Assembly: GCA_021292165.1 (NCBI GenBank)
Contig: CM037878.1
Span: 288,596,971-288,660,970 of the forward strand
Length of the DNA stretch: 64,000 nt
Direction: 5' to 3'
Source: Shinisaurus crocodilurus
Taxonomy: Eukaryota; Chordata; Lepidosauria; Squamata; Shinisauridae
Below the pieces are notes generated by a model, which was not told the origin of the DNA, searched no databases, and saw nothing but the letters and a program-made list of their open reading frames with translations. Shown piece by piece: positions 20,902 to 31,230 of this stretch. Each line of letters begins with the position of its first letter. The stretch's first letter is position 1. A program made the position numbers and the translations under genes.

Positions 20902-21054
20902 TCATGGGAGCTGAAGTCCAAAACATCAGGAGACACCACCTTTGGGGGAAGGCTGGGCTACAAGAAACAAAGACTAAGCCTGTCCCGAAGTCACCTAGTG
21001 AACTTCATGGCTAAAGCGGGGATTTGAACTCTGGTCTCCAGTCCAGGCTTGCCC

Positions 21055-21149
21055 AAACTAGTGCCCTCCAGATGCGTCAGACTTCCACTCCCAGCACGCC
21101 CCGGAGTTGCAATCTAACGCATCTGAGGGCACCACCTTTGGGAAGATTG
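21055..21149. mobile_element. hAT MITE, 'tgtagtcca' family, diverged
   Basis: 'gtgccctccagatgcgtcag', 'ccactcccagcacgccccgg', 'cgcatctgagggcaccacc'. Diverged palindrome directly before the next MITE. Confidence 0.6.
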
Positions 21150-21157
21150 CTCTAGCC

Positions 21158-21292
21158 CAGTGTTCTCCAACCTTGGGTGCCCAGATGTTTTTGGCCTACA
21201 ACTCCCAGCATGCCCCAGCCAGCGTAGCTGGCTGGGGCACGCTGGGAGTTGTAGGCCAAAAACATCTGGGCACCCAAGGTTAGAGAACACTG
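21158..21292. mobile_element. Palindromic hAT MITE (main family), intact
   Basis: 135-bp near-perfect palindrome with CAGTGTTCTCCAACC ends, flanked by the exact 8-bp repeat ctctagcc (21150-21157, 21293-21300). Central TA at positions 4-5 of the repeat. Confidence 0.95.
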
Positions 21293-21300
21293 CTCTAGCC

Positions 21301-22163
21301 ACATCCTGCAATGCACCCCACCCAGCCAAAAAAGGAGAACACTTAAAAGCAGCAGCAGCAGCAGCAAACACAGGACCAAAGCAGACAAACTTGAGTGAAG
21401 AAAAACAGGTCTTTGCAAATCAGAAGTTGTTAATAGTCCGTCCGAAAGTGCACAACACCGACACAGATCGCAAGGAAGTCCGGTATCCATACTTTCAAAC
21501 AACACATGCCCAACTTTTACCGGCTCAGATCTTTACAATGGTGCAAAGGAGCACAGCCCCAAAGAAGAAGGAAGTGACTTTGTATTTGTCACGTATACTA
21601 TGTGTACAAAATAAGGAGGCTTTCTGCGAGCTTGCCATGTCCTCCTGTCTTCCATCCTTCTCCCGTTTCTGTGTCCAGGAAATACTCTCCCCACCAGCCT
21701 CTTATTCCACGGAAATAAGGATATATACCGTACGTTCGATAAAACCCATCTGTGTACCCCAACCTTCCAATGCTCAGGGCAAGTGAGAATGTTTTTAAAA
21801 TAGCTCTCATTAAGGGCACTTTGTCACAAAGAATGATTCTGCCCTCAAGTGCCAGCTCGAGGCTTTCGAGGGCCTTTGGCCAAGACTCCCTCAACGGGGG
21901 GGGGGGGCTCCCTCAGTAACTAGCTGCAGTCGCCCCTCTTCCTCTTTCTCATCACTGCTGCCGCTTGCTTGCGTCACACAGGCACAGAGACAGGGAGCAA
22001 GGAGGCCGCCGCGGCATCTCCTGCTCCTCCTTCTCACCGCCACCGTTGTCTGGTGCCAGAGCGAGAGGCAGGAGAACAAGCTGGTGGCAATGGGGAAGCG
22101 GAGGAGCAGATCATCCCGGGGGGCTCTTGTCCGTGGGGGGCCTTGCTGGGGTGTGGGCCCTTG
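21301..22163. other. Non-coding stretch with short (AGC)n
   Basis: (AGC)n at about 21350-21367; G run at about 21897-21907. Otherwise unassigned. Confidence 0.4.
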
Positions 22164-22317
22164 CAGGGCCGGCCCAAGACATTTTGCCGCCTGAAGCGAA
22201 GGACAAGATGGTGCCCTCTCCTGTCCCATACACAAAACTCGACTGGACTGTTTCTTCGCCACTTGACTAGGGAACAGCATCCTCCACTGCTCCAGAAGGC
22301 AGCCGGTTACCTTAGGG

Positions 22318-22664
22318 CAGTGCTTCTCAAATAGTGGGGCGGGCCCCCCAGGGGGGGCGCGAGGCTCCATAAAGGGGGGCTCGTTTGACCTCAGTTAAAA
22401 GTTTTTTTTAATATTGTGTTCCTTTAAATCCTGTGCTCCTTTAAATCTTTTCTGCTACAGTTAATAAAGCTATTCTTTGTTGTAAATTGATCCACATTTC
22501 TTTCTTTTTTTATTCTCTTATACGTTAATAAGGATACAGTGTTATGCAGAGGTGTACTTATAACAATTTTATAGACAAATGATACTATTTACAGTCGCAC
22601 GGGGGGCGCGAAATGTTTTCTTCTTCCTAGGGGGGGCATGACAGAAAATAATTGAGAAGCACTG
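22318..22664. mobile_element. hAT element, CAGTGCTTCTCAA type
   Basis: 347 bp. CAGTGCTTCTCAAATAGTGG at the left and 'ataattgagaagcactg' at the right. Flanked by ccttaggg (22310-22317, 22665-22672). G/C runs next to both ends. The termini resemble the SPIN/Buster group of hATs (from memory). Central TA in the duplication agrees. Confidence 0.9.
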
Positions 22665-22672
22665 CCTTAGGG

Positions 22673-22746
22673 CAGTGTTCTCCAACCTTGGGTCCCCAGA
22701 TGTTTTTGGCCAAAAACATCTGGGGACCCAAGGTTGGGGAACACTG
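22673..22746. mobile_element. Minimal 74-bp palindromic hAT MITE
   Basis: Arms of about 37 bp meet directly at 'ttttggccaaaa', lacking the usual 'caactcccagcatgcccc' centre. Flanked by the same 8-mer ccttaggg (22665-22672 and 22747-22754), so three copies of ccttaggg lie in a row around two different hATs. Confidence 0.92.
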
Positions 22747-22883
22747 CCTTAGGGGGCACAGGGCAGGCCGCTTGGCACTCAGCTCTCTCTCCTCCAACAC
22801 TTTGCTGCCTCATCATCCCAGCATCTGCCGCCTGAGGCGACCGCCTCGCTCTGCCTGATGGTAGGGCCAGCCCTGGGCCCTTG

Positions 22884-23934
22884 GCAGCTGCCCAACCAAT
22901 GCCTTCCCTTGACACCGGCCCTGTCTGTCCTCATCTGAAATCCCGACTGACGTTCACGTTCCTCCAGGACCACAAAGAGAGAGAGAGAGACCAGAAGAAA
23001 GCGATGTATTTTGGCAGGCCCCTTGTGACCGGAGTTTGGCCACCGTGAGTGGGGCTGGGCTGGAAAGTCTACTGGTGGGGATGAGTACAGATGTGCTCGA
23101 ACAGGCAGTGAAGTTCAACAGCGCTACATCCATTGTGAGGGGAAATTCTGCACGACGACGCGGCGGAAGGCATTAGGAAGCAATGGTGCAGGGCCTCTCA
23201 AGGGATGCTCCAAATGACTGAACAGGGCCTTCTCCCCTCAATAATTTACGGCCGCCTATAAATAATGAAAACCGAGCATTTCAGCACACACACACCCCGA
23301 CATATGGCCGCTGCAGCCAAACGCATTAAAAGCTCTAGAGACCTTTGAGCGCTGGGCCATGACTTGCTGTCGCACAAATACCTAATCCCCCCACCCCGCC
23401 GCCCAAAGCCTCCCAAGTGTCACTTAAATTAAACGTTTGTTGGGATGGAGTTCTACTGCCCCATTTGGGGCATTCTCATCTCATTTCCTTGCCAGATCCT
23501 TGCCATCTTTGGTACTCCCCCCCCTTAACTAAGGCATGTGGTTTTAACACCGTGTTCTTACGGCAGCTTGGTTGATTTACCGCGGAAGCCGCCTGTGACC
23601 CTTCCTCTCTCCCTCCCCAGCCGGCCATCACCATCGCTGAACACAGAGCAACCATTCTCCGAAGAGCTCTGCCCTCCCCTCGTGATGAACTGCTTCCTTT
23701 TCCGGCCTGCCCTTCGGGCCAAATCACGACCCCGACTCACCTCTGACCTGCCCGCACGCAACGCAACCCTTTGCTCCAACGGACTTCCTTTCTGCCCTCC
23801 GCCACACGTAAACACGCGCAGAGGGCACGGGGGGGCGGGAGGAGCGCGGTTATACAAATATGTGTGAAACCAGTCACAGAACTTGCAACAGGGGATTCTT
23901 GCATAACCAGGTGAACTAAGGATACACACTCTCA
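22884..23934. other. Non-coding stretch, no gene seen
   Basis: Short (GA)n at about 22976-22990. Otherwise unassigned; GC-rich around 23570-23850 but open frames there look like composition effects. Confidence 0.4.
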
Positions 23935-24008
23935 TGGGAGTCTTTAAACTCAGCGAGGCTTACTTTGGAGTCAACGTGCATAGAACTGCAGCTGCAAAGG
24001 ATCATAAA
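23935..24008. mobile_element. Fragment of 'gcttactt...tgcatag' MITE
   Basis: 'aactcagcgaggcttacttt' then 'gcatagaactgcagctgc'. It resembles 45090-45165 and 59896-59990. Superfamily unknown. Confidence 0.5.
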
Positions 24009-24009
24009 A

Positions 24010-24540
24010 GCGTAAGAGCAGCCCTGTTGGATCAGACCCATCTAGTCCAACGTTCTGTTCCCCAGTGGCCAACCAGAGGCCCTGAATGGGAAGCCCACAA
24101 GCAGGGCATGAGTGTGCAAGAGCACCCTCCCGCCCATGTTCCCCAGCAACTGCCTCTGATCCTGGAGATAATATATGGCCATCACGACGAGTATGATAGT
24201 CTTACTTTCCATGAATTTGCCTAATCCTTATTTAAAACCATCCAAGTTGGTGGCCATCACTGCATCTTGTGCTAGCAAATTCCATAGTTTAGCGACGTGC
24301 TATGTGTGAAGAAGTCCTTCCTTTTATCTATCCTGAATCTCCCACCATTCAGCTTCATCGGGTGATCCCCTTGGGTGCTGGTATTATGCGAGAGGGGGGA
24401 AAAACATCCCCCCTATGTTCTCCACACCAGAATGTTTATGGTTCTCCGCACCATAATTTTAGACCCCTCTATCAGATCCTCTCCACTCTCCTCGCCATTT
24501 TTCTAAGCTAAAGAAGCCCCTTTCCTCGTAGGGGACTTCC
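24010..24540 (-). mobile_element. CR1/L2-group LINE 3' end, second type
   Basis: Minus strand. Plus-strand reading has 'ctgttggatcagacccatct', 'cccgcccatgttccccagca', and further in the complement of 'L(W)NSLP...' type coding now heavily decayed ('aaccatccaagttggtggcc', 'gaagtccttccttttatcta'). The same 3' UTR appears at 32546-32720, 40541-40775 and 48576-48760; its coding part is best kept at 31557-31952. Confidence 0.75.
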
Positions 24541-24614
24541 ATTCACATAACAGTTTCTGAGAATGCAGAGACGCCTGTGAGGCAACAACCATCTCAGGAT
24601 GACGAAAACAAGAG

Positions 24615-24709
24615 TAGTCCAAAACATCTGGATGGCCCAAGGCTGGAGTAGGCAGTCCTTAGCTAGGTGGGTCTGACTCTTGTCTAAGGCTGCTTCCTTC
24701 ACGGAGAGC
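24615..24709 (+). repeat. 95-bp inverted duplication, copy A
   Basis: Identical base for base to the reverse complement of 26045-26139. It runs into a main-family MITE on the side of 24710. Confidence 0.95.
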
Positions 24710-24801
24710 CAGTGTTCTCCAACCTTGGGTCCCTACGCTGGCTGGGGCATGCTGGGAGTTGTAGGCCAAAAACATCTGGGGGCCCATGGTTGGAGAACAC
24801 T
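24710..24801. mobile_element. Palindromic hAT MITE with internal deletion
   Basis: Left arm CAGTGTTCTCCAACCTTGGG is cut after 'tcc', then the centre and full right arm follow to 'gagaacactg'. Confidence 0.85.
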
Positions 24802-24890
24802 GGTTTAAATTATCATTCAGCAAAAATGATTTTGGGATCTCCTGGGAGATTCTGTTCTCTCTCTCGCTCTCTTTCTCAGAAGTGAAGATT
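24802..24890. repeat. Segment shared with 3227-3291 (inverted)
   Basis: 'gtttaaattatcattcagca' through 'tctcctgggagattctgttc' is the inverse of the stretch before the MITE at 3292, with a few mismatches. In both places it touches a MITE end. Confidence 0.85.
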
Positions 24891-25589
24891 GTTGGATGAT
24901 GTGGGATTCTCCCTCCCCCCTCCCTCTATATGTTTGCGCGTGTGCTTTCACTGGTGCACGTTGCAGAAATGTGAATAATTAATCCCCCCCCCTTGTCTTG
25001 CTTCGAGGGTGGTGGGTCGAACATCGGAGCAGGGCATGCTTCGGATGTCTCAAGCTGTTTGGCTTTGGCAAAGGGAGTCCATGAGAATCCCACGTCTTCA
25101 CTTATCCCAGAGCTGAAAAGCCAGGCCGATACTGGGATGATTTATAGCCACTCAATTTTCTTTGTGATATTTTGCTCATCCAGAGGAGGAGAGCTCAGCA
25201 TCAATTGCTCCTTACTAAACTATGGGGTAAAATCTTCATATCCAGTCCAAGTCCTCCAGCTGCCAAAAAGGCAAAAGCCAGGAAACCTATGAATTACTGG
25301 AAAACATCTACCGTATATGTCCAGGCCATCCAAGCAGCAACATTAGACTAGCAATTACTCTTATTTCAGTCATCTGGGGAGAATGTAGCCAACAAACATA
25401 TCTTGGCAGGTCACAATGACATGGCTGAGGAGGTGTTGGGGCGTGTGTGTGTTCGGGAGTTCATACACAAAAGGGCCAAACTTTTTTAAAGCAAAGATAC
25501 TTTCTTTTCTTTCTTTCTTTCTTTTTAAAGGCAAAGACATTTTTTATTCAAACAGGCCTCTGGCGCGTAAGCAGGCCTGTTCGACTGGC
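24891..25589. other. Non-coding stretch, no gene seen
   Basis: Unassigned. T/C-rich tract near 25498-25525. Confidence 0.4.
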
Positions 25590-25755
25590 TGCTGCTTTTT
25601 ATTCCGTTACTGTTGTGTTTTTCCAATTGTGCTTTTAACGCATTTGTTTCATTCCCGCTTGAATCAAGTTTTTATCTGTCTGCGATCATAAGCCGCCTTG
25701 AGCGCCATTTTCCTGGTAGAACGGCGGAGTATAAATCAAATTGATCCATCAATAA
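25590..25755 (+). mobile_element. LINE tail, 'cttgagcgccatttt' type
   Basis: 'aagccgccttgagcgccatt' followed by 'aacggcggagtataaatcaa' resembles the LINE tail at 6216-6355. No coding part. Confidence 0.55.
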
Positions 25756-25909
25756 AACTTTATAAATATTTGTAGCTTTTCTTCTTTTCTTTTCTTTTTT
25801 AGGTCAGTTATTCACGCAGTCACATCATCAGAAAGCAATTCTACGGATACACAAGTGCTAAGCATACCTCCGTATGTGGGACCTCCAACCAGCATTCTAA
25901 GCCTTGGAT

Positions 25910-26044
25910 CGGTGTTCTCCAACCTTGGGTCCCCAGATGTTTTTGGCCTACAACTCCCAGCATGCCCCAGCCAGCGTAGCTGGCTGGGGCATGCTGGGAG
26001 TTGTAGGCCAAAAACATCTGGGGACCCAAGGTTGGAGAACACTG
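25910..26044. mobile_element. Palindromic hAT MITE (main family)
   Basis: 135-bp palindrome (first base C, second mutated: CGGTGTTCTCC). The flanking 8-mers differ (ccttggat against gctctccg), so this is a recombinant junction and not a simple insertion; see copy B next to it. Confidence 0.88.
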
Positions 26045-26139
26045 GCTCTCCGTGAAGGAAGCAGCCTTAGACAAGAGTCAGACCCACCTAGCTAAGGACT
26101 GCCTACTCCAGCCTTGGGCCATCCAGATGTTTTGGACTA
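26045..26139 (-). repeat. 95-bp inverted duplication, copy B
   Basis: Exact reverse complement of 24615-24709. Its end at 26139 lies within the left arm of a 'tgtagtcca' hAT MITE. Confidence 0.95.
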
Positions 26140-26232
26140 CAGCTCCCAGCATTCCTGACCATTGGCCATGCCGGCTGGGGACGATGATGGGAGCTGGTCC
26201 AAAACAACTGGAGGGCACCAGGTCGGGGAGGT
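26095..26232. mobile_element. hAT MITE, 'tgtagtcca' family
   Basis: Left arm 'ccagatgttttggactacag', centre 'tgaccattggccatgccggc', right arm 'ggtccaaaacaactggaggg'. Best complete copy of this family here. Confidence 0.75.
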
Positions 26233-26269
26233 CTGGCCTACACACTAACGGGCGGGGCCTCTCCGGGGG

Positions 26270-26350
26270 CCTCAAGCTTTATCCAGCCCTACCTAGAGAT
26301 GCCAGGGATCGAGCCTGGACCATTTGCCTCTAAAGCGTGTCACTAAGCGA
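26270..26350 (-). mobile_element. Sauria-type tRNA SINE head
   Basis: Complement of a tRNA-like head: 'gccagggatcgagcctgg' (box B complement) and 'cactaagcgatggctcttcc'. Confidence 0.6.
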
Positions 26351-26509
26351 TGGCTCTTCCCATCACCTGCCACCTCAGTGTGGGCTGGAGGAGCAGAACG
26401 TGGGGACGGAGCAGCAGGCGAGGGCAGCCCCAGGTGGATTTGGCCTGTGGGCCACCCGTAAGACACCCTGGGGTCTCTATCAGGGGCGAGGCCCTCCAGA
26501 TGTAGCAGG

Positions 26510-26722
26510 GAGGGGATCCGCCGTGGCGGCTCAGTGCGAGAGCACCCGCGTTGCACGGAGAAGGGCCCAGGTTCGATCCCCGGCATCTCCAGGTAGGGCC
26601 GGGAAAGCTCCTGCCTGAATCCCGGTCAGTGTCAACAATACTGGGTCAGTATCTGCCGGTCAGTGTCAACAATACTGGGTGAGATGTGCCAATGGTCCGA
26701 CTCAGCATAAGGCAGACTCCTC
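26510..26722 (+). mobile_element. Sauria-type tRNA SINE
   Basis: tRNA-like head: 'cgtggcggctcagtgcgaga' (box A) and 'ggttcgatccccggcatc' (box B). Body with a duplicated 'ggtcagtgtcaacaatactg' unit, then 'ccgactcagcataaggcaga'. Matches the widespread squamate tRNA SINE (Sauria SINE), as I remember it. Confidence 0.8.
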
Positions 26723-27357
26723 TGTCCCCAGATGTTGCTGAACTCCGGAGCTCCCTCCAGCCCCAGCCACCATGGGCAATTGTCAGGGATGAAGGAGTTG
26801 TAGTGCCCTACCCGCTGGTCTATATAATTCAAACTGGCCCCTTCAGTTCCATTTCTCCGATACTTCTGCATGCCACAGGGCATCCGTCGCCGGGAAGCAA
26901 CCGTGGGAGAGGGCCACCGCCTTCCTGCCCTGCTTGCAAACATCCTGGAGACATTTGCCTGGACACTGGGGGAACCTCTGGCCCGATGCAGCAGGCCCTT
27001 TCTGACGTTCGCTTCTAAACGTTAGAAGCTTCGGCCATCCTTGTTTTGGGAGGAAGAGGCGGACGCAGAGATCTGAACGCCACTTACGATAATCACTGCT
27101 AGCCTCTCCCAGCCTCCTCTGTCATCTTCCACTTAGGCCCCATAATGGGAGGATAATGGAATGAGAATGCATGTGGGCTGTTTACAATCAAGGCTCTGAA
27201 ATAGCCGCCATTTTCCACTTCTCCCATCCGTGAGAGATCCTCGTATGACTTGTTGTGCCGTTTGGAACCACCACTGCCACACCGCACGTCGCCGTTCTTC
27301 CTAGACCAAACTTCCTCCTCTTGATCAACTCAGGCAAGAGAAGGCAGAGCACATACA
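26723..27357. other. Mostly unassigned DNA
   Basis: A weak 'tgtagtcca' MITE trace may lie at about 26730-26810. No gene. Confidence 0.4.
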
Positions 27358-27628
27358 CTGGGCTGGTTCACACAGCCACCGCATTATTTGTGTGGTTTGT
27401 GGTGCGTGCCGGCCGCCATTTTGAATATTCAAGCCGTGGCGGCCGGCCGCCGTGGTTTATCGTGTCAACTGAACCCGGAGAGGTTGGGTCATTGGCATGG
27501 CTGACAAACCAACCTCATCAGCTTCGGACGATATAAGCCACGGTGACCGCCTGCTGTGGCTTGAATATTCAAAATGGCTGCCGGCATGCACCACAACCCA
27601 CCGTGGCTTAAATAATGGGCTGAAATGA
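27358..27628. repeat. Palindromic element, 'ggctggttcacac' type
   Basis: 'ccggccgccattttgaatat' then 'tcaagcc' pairs with 'ggcttgaatattcaaaatgg' then 'ctgccgg' further on. Outer 'ctggttcacacagcc' and 'gtgtgcaaaccac' are weakly related. Probably a MITE; a relative is at 57223-57492. Confidence 0.65.
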
Positions 27629-28284
27629 GTGTGCAAACCACACACCCCTTCTCTGCCTCTCTCTCTCTCTCTGCCTTTTGTCTTCAGGGCTAGAACGGCT
27701 TCAAAAGTCACAACTCACCCAGAATACTTGTTACCGGTACGTAGAATTTTATTTATTTATTTATTATGTTTGTTTGTTATGCAGAAAGCAGACACAGGTC
27801 CTGCTGCTACTAAGTATATGGGGGAGGGAAAAAGAGAGGCTACTTTGTACAGAAATATCTAACCAATTCCCAGCATCCAACCCATTAAAAGGTTGTTTGC
27901 TCAGTTCTGCCCCAGGCGCCAAGAACATCTGGCGAGGACGGTTTCATTCAGGCTTCCTAAAACCGAAAGCAAAAAAAACAAATGACACAATATCTGACGG
28001 GAAACCCCTCCAGAAAGCGTCAGCAGCACACTGCTTTTTGGAAGGCCAGGAATGGAGGAGAAAAAAAATAAGGATGTGGAGCGTGAGTAGGTGACGCAGA
28101 AGAGACATGGAGGCTGCTGATTAGGGATGAGTCTTCATTTTTTAAAATAAAAACAAGATCCCTGCAGTTAGAAACCTAGCACATCAGGAAGGCTACGGTA
28201 GAGCCCCTCCCCCTGACATGCTAATTTTCTATAAAATTATAGAAATTTAAAGCAATTTGAAGCCATACAGCCCAGATACACCTC
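27629..28284. other. Non-coding stretch, no gene seen
   Basis: Unassigned. (CT)n near 27655-27674 and a short (ATTT)n near 27750-27768. Confidence 0.4.
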
Positions 28285-28380
28285 AGTGAGGGCCAAGAGC
28301 CATTGGCCATGCTGGCTGGGAATGATGGGAATTGTAATCCAATACATTTGGAGGGCACCAGGTGGGGTGAAGACTGGACT
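28285..28380. mobile_element. Right arm of 'tgtagtcca' hAT MITE
   Basis: 'ccattggccatgctggctgg', 'gggaattgtaatccaataca', 'ggagggcaccaggt'. Confidence 0.65.
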
Positions 28381-28764
28381 ATGTGGTTTCTACTGCCCTT
28401 TCAGGCCTGGATTTGGTAGGGGGAGGGGGGGGTCCCTGCCAGCAGCCGCCAGGAAAAAACACACCTCTCTTTCGGAATGCAAGCTTCCTTTGCAAGTAAA
28501 CAAGCGAAGGGGCCCAGCCTCGCACGGCCCTTTGGCTGATGGCAGCACAGCCTTCCAGCAAGCATCCGCAGCTGCCAGAACTGCATACGTGGTGCCCGCC
28601 CCACCTGAGTGAAGCCAGGCCCTCCGGCACCCCACGGAAGAGCCCCTGCCATGGTGCAACCCTGTAAGCCCCCCGAGGGAGGGGGTCTGTCCACTTAATT
28701 CCCCTGTGGGGGGCATAATTCTGCCCCTTGGCTTGCCAATCTCCCCCGGCCGCCAACTGTATAG

Positions 28765-28900
28765 CAGTGTTCTCCAACCTTGGGTCCCCAGATGTTTTTG
28801 GCCTACAGCTCCCAGCATGCCCCAGCCAGCTACGCTGGCTGGGGCATGCTGGGAGCTGTAGGCCAAAAACATCTGGGGTACCCAAGGTTGGAGAACACAG
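28765..28900. mobile_element. Palindromic hAT MITE (main family), intact
   Basis: 136-bp palindrome flanked by the exact 8-bp repeat ctgtatag (28757-28764, 28901-28908), again with central TA. Confidence 0.95.
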
Positions 28901-28908
28901 CTGTATAG

Positions 28909-30149
28909 ACTGCAAAAAGCGATGCACTGGTCAGGGAAGCCTTCCCCTAGCGGCTGATGTTGCTGCAGCTTTCAACCACGTGTGGACACATTTAAATTAA
29001 TTAAAAAGAATTAATGCGTTTTTAAAAATTGAGTGACCGTAAGGAGCAGCGCACAAGTGTCCCCTCAGTACGCATGCTAGGTTCCAGGTACCCAGGTTTC
29101 ACGGTCTTGGCCCTACGGCACCGACGGCTGGCCCGCATAATACCCGTACTATTATGAGTAACAGAAATCCCCACGCTGCGAGGGCCACCTCCAGGGTCCG
29201 AAATGTCGGGGTGTGGTATTTCTCTTAACTCCCAACGACAAAATGCATGGGGCGGGGGGGTTTGAGGTGTTTCAAAAGCAGTGGGGAAGGGAACGTTTCA
29301 GTCAGGTCTAACACAATCTAGTTTGGATTGTAGACACCTCGGGGCAGGGAGCTTGAGCAAGACACCCTCGGCAGGTGCCCGACCGTGCCTACCCTTGAAA
29401 CCAGCCCCCAAAAACAACACACAGTCTAGCACCTGTCGCCTCTTTTGGAAATTCTCATCTGGCAACCGTACAATGCGCCCACGGGGTTATGAAGAACAAA
29501 GACACGGCAAACTTCTCCCCTTCTTTGTAATTTGCCAGCAACCCGTAGGTAATCTCATTCTGAAACACAAACACCTGACGCACAGGACAAAGTAGAAACG
29601 TATTCATAATGCCGGGCCAAATTCCAGCTATGATGAAGCGAGTCCACGGGGTCAGAGGAGGCGAGATAGCAGACTTCCGACGCATGACCTAATCCAGCTC
29701 CAAGTCACATTGCAATGTGCTGATGGAATCCACCACCAATGCCACCAATTCAATCGGCAAGGTTGTATTTTTTCTTCCTGCTACCACGAACACTTTGCTG
29801 CAGCAGGCTAATAATCGTGTGTTGTTTTTTTAAGCACACACACATGCTCCTTTTAATTAAAACAGTTCTGAACACTTTAAACATAAGAGGGAAGCTGAAG
29901 CAACTGCAAAATGTTTTCCCGCTGAGACAACATAGCTGCCAGATTCCCCCCCCCCAAAAAAACCCCACAGTATTTGCTTAAGGTGGGGGACGTTTCATGA
30001 TCCCTTGCCCTTGGTATGCTGAGCTGCATTTACTGAAAAGACGGGCTGTGTTTGCCCTTTCTCCACCACCCGTTGGGTGTCGTGGGTCTGGTGAGCATTT
30101 CTGTTATTGGAACTTAAAAGATTTTCTAATGCAGGTTTTCTGTTTATTT
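28909..30149. other. Non-coding stretch, no gene seen
   Basis: About 1.2 kb of apparently unique sequence. No repeat family and no coding signal were recognised. Confidence 0.4.
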
Positions 30150-30550
30150 CTGTTATTTATTCATTTATTTATTTAATACGTTTTTATACCGCCCAATAGC
30201 CGAAGCTCTCTGGGCGGTTTACAACACTTAAAACCATAAAATACAATATAATATAAAAACAAGATTTAAAACCACAGATTAAAAAACAAACAGCAGAGCT
30301 AGCAGGAGCAGTTCAGGTCACAACAACAGAGTTAAAAACAACTACAAGATTAAAATGATTAAAATGCCTGGGAGAATAGAAAGGTCTTCACCTGGCGCCG
30401 AAAGGAGTACAATGTAGGCGCCAGGCGAGCCTCTTTGGGGAGCTCATTCCACAACCGGGGGTGCCACAGCAGAAAAGGCCCTCCTCCTGGTAGCCACCTG
30501 CCTCACTTCCTTTGGCAGGGGCTCTCGGAGAAGGATTAAGCCGAAATCCA
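30150..30550 (-). mobile_element. L2-like LINE 3' end
   Basis: Minus strand. (ATTT)n tail, 'ataccgcccaatagccgaag', 'tctctgggcggtttacaaca', then 'aaggtcttcacctggcgccg' and 'aaccgggggtgccacagcag', the complement of the L2 C-terminal coding region. Closely similar to 48990-49375. Confidence 0.8.
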
Positions 30551-31230
30551 TGCAATCAATATTTGGTATTGAAGGTGAAAAATAAATAAAGCTGCGTATG
30601 TTCAAACGCAGCATTGTAATGGAAGGAATCACTGGCAAGATTTAAAGGCAACAGCCTCTATGAACCCACTTCACTATTTAAGCTAGTCCGGTAGGATCGC
30701 CTTCTACAAACTGTTGCCTCTGTTGCCTGAAGGTCTCCTGTTCATCATTTTTTTTTAAAAAAAAAATTGTATCAACATGAATATTCCCATAATAGTTGAG
30801 AAGTCCAGGGCCACGCTCAGCCTCCCAAGCTGCAGTTCCCAAAAGGTATGCCAAAATTAAAAGTGAACACCTCCTGCACGTCCAATACAACAGACCCACT
30901 AAGGAGGTGCCCGCTGCATCTCTTCATGATTCATTGTTCTGGCCTTCGAATCAGACTCTGATAGGAGCAAGTACTTCTTCTGCATCCCTTCACAGGGAGT
31001 GACCAAATGTTCTAATTGCTCCTAGGACAGAAATACGGAAGAATAAAAAATAAATAAAATATTAAAAAAAAAAGAAAGAAAGAAATACGGAAGAATTACC
31101 TATCCTCAGGGGGAAGTCATGAGTGGAACAGTGACTCACGCAGGAAACTCAGGGAGCACACTCCCCTGAGGATGAGTCATTCTTATTCACACACTCTAAA
31201 AGGAAATCTCTCCATACTGAGAGAATGGGC
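30551..31230. other. Non-coding stretch, no gene seen
   Basis: An A-rich duplicated 'gaaatacggaagaat' unit at 31029-31098; otherwise unassigned. Confidence 0.4.

Larger units (their letters stand above)
22164..22875. mobile_element. hAT element hosting two younger hATs
   Basis: Begins CAGGGCCGGCCCAAGAC and ends 'gtagggccagccctg'. Flanked by the exact 8-bp repeat ggcccttg (22156-22163, 22876-22883). Subterminal 'ttttgccgcctgaagcg' and 'atctgccgcctgaggcgacc'. Two more hAT elements sit inside. A right end of the same family is seen at 53945-54026. Confidence 0.9.

Noticed and set aside
21160..21786. 208-codon plus-strand frame
   Set aside because: Its first third is the translated MITE at 21158-21292; the remainder resembles nothing known.
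28379..28927. Minus-strand frames of 160-182 codons
   Set aside because: They begin inside or across the MITE at 28765-28900, and the rest is P/G-rich without a domain.
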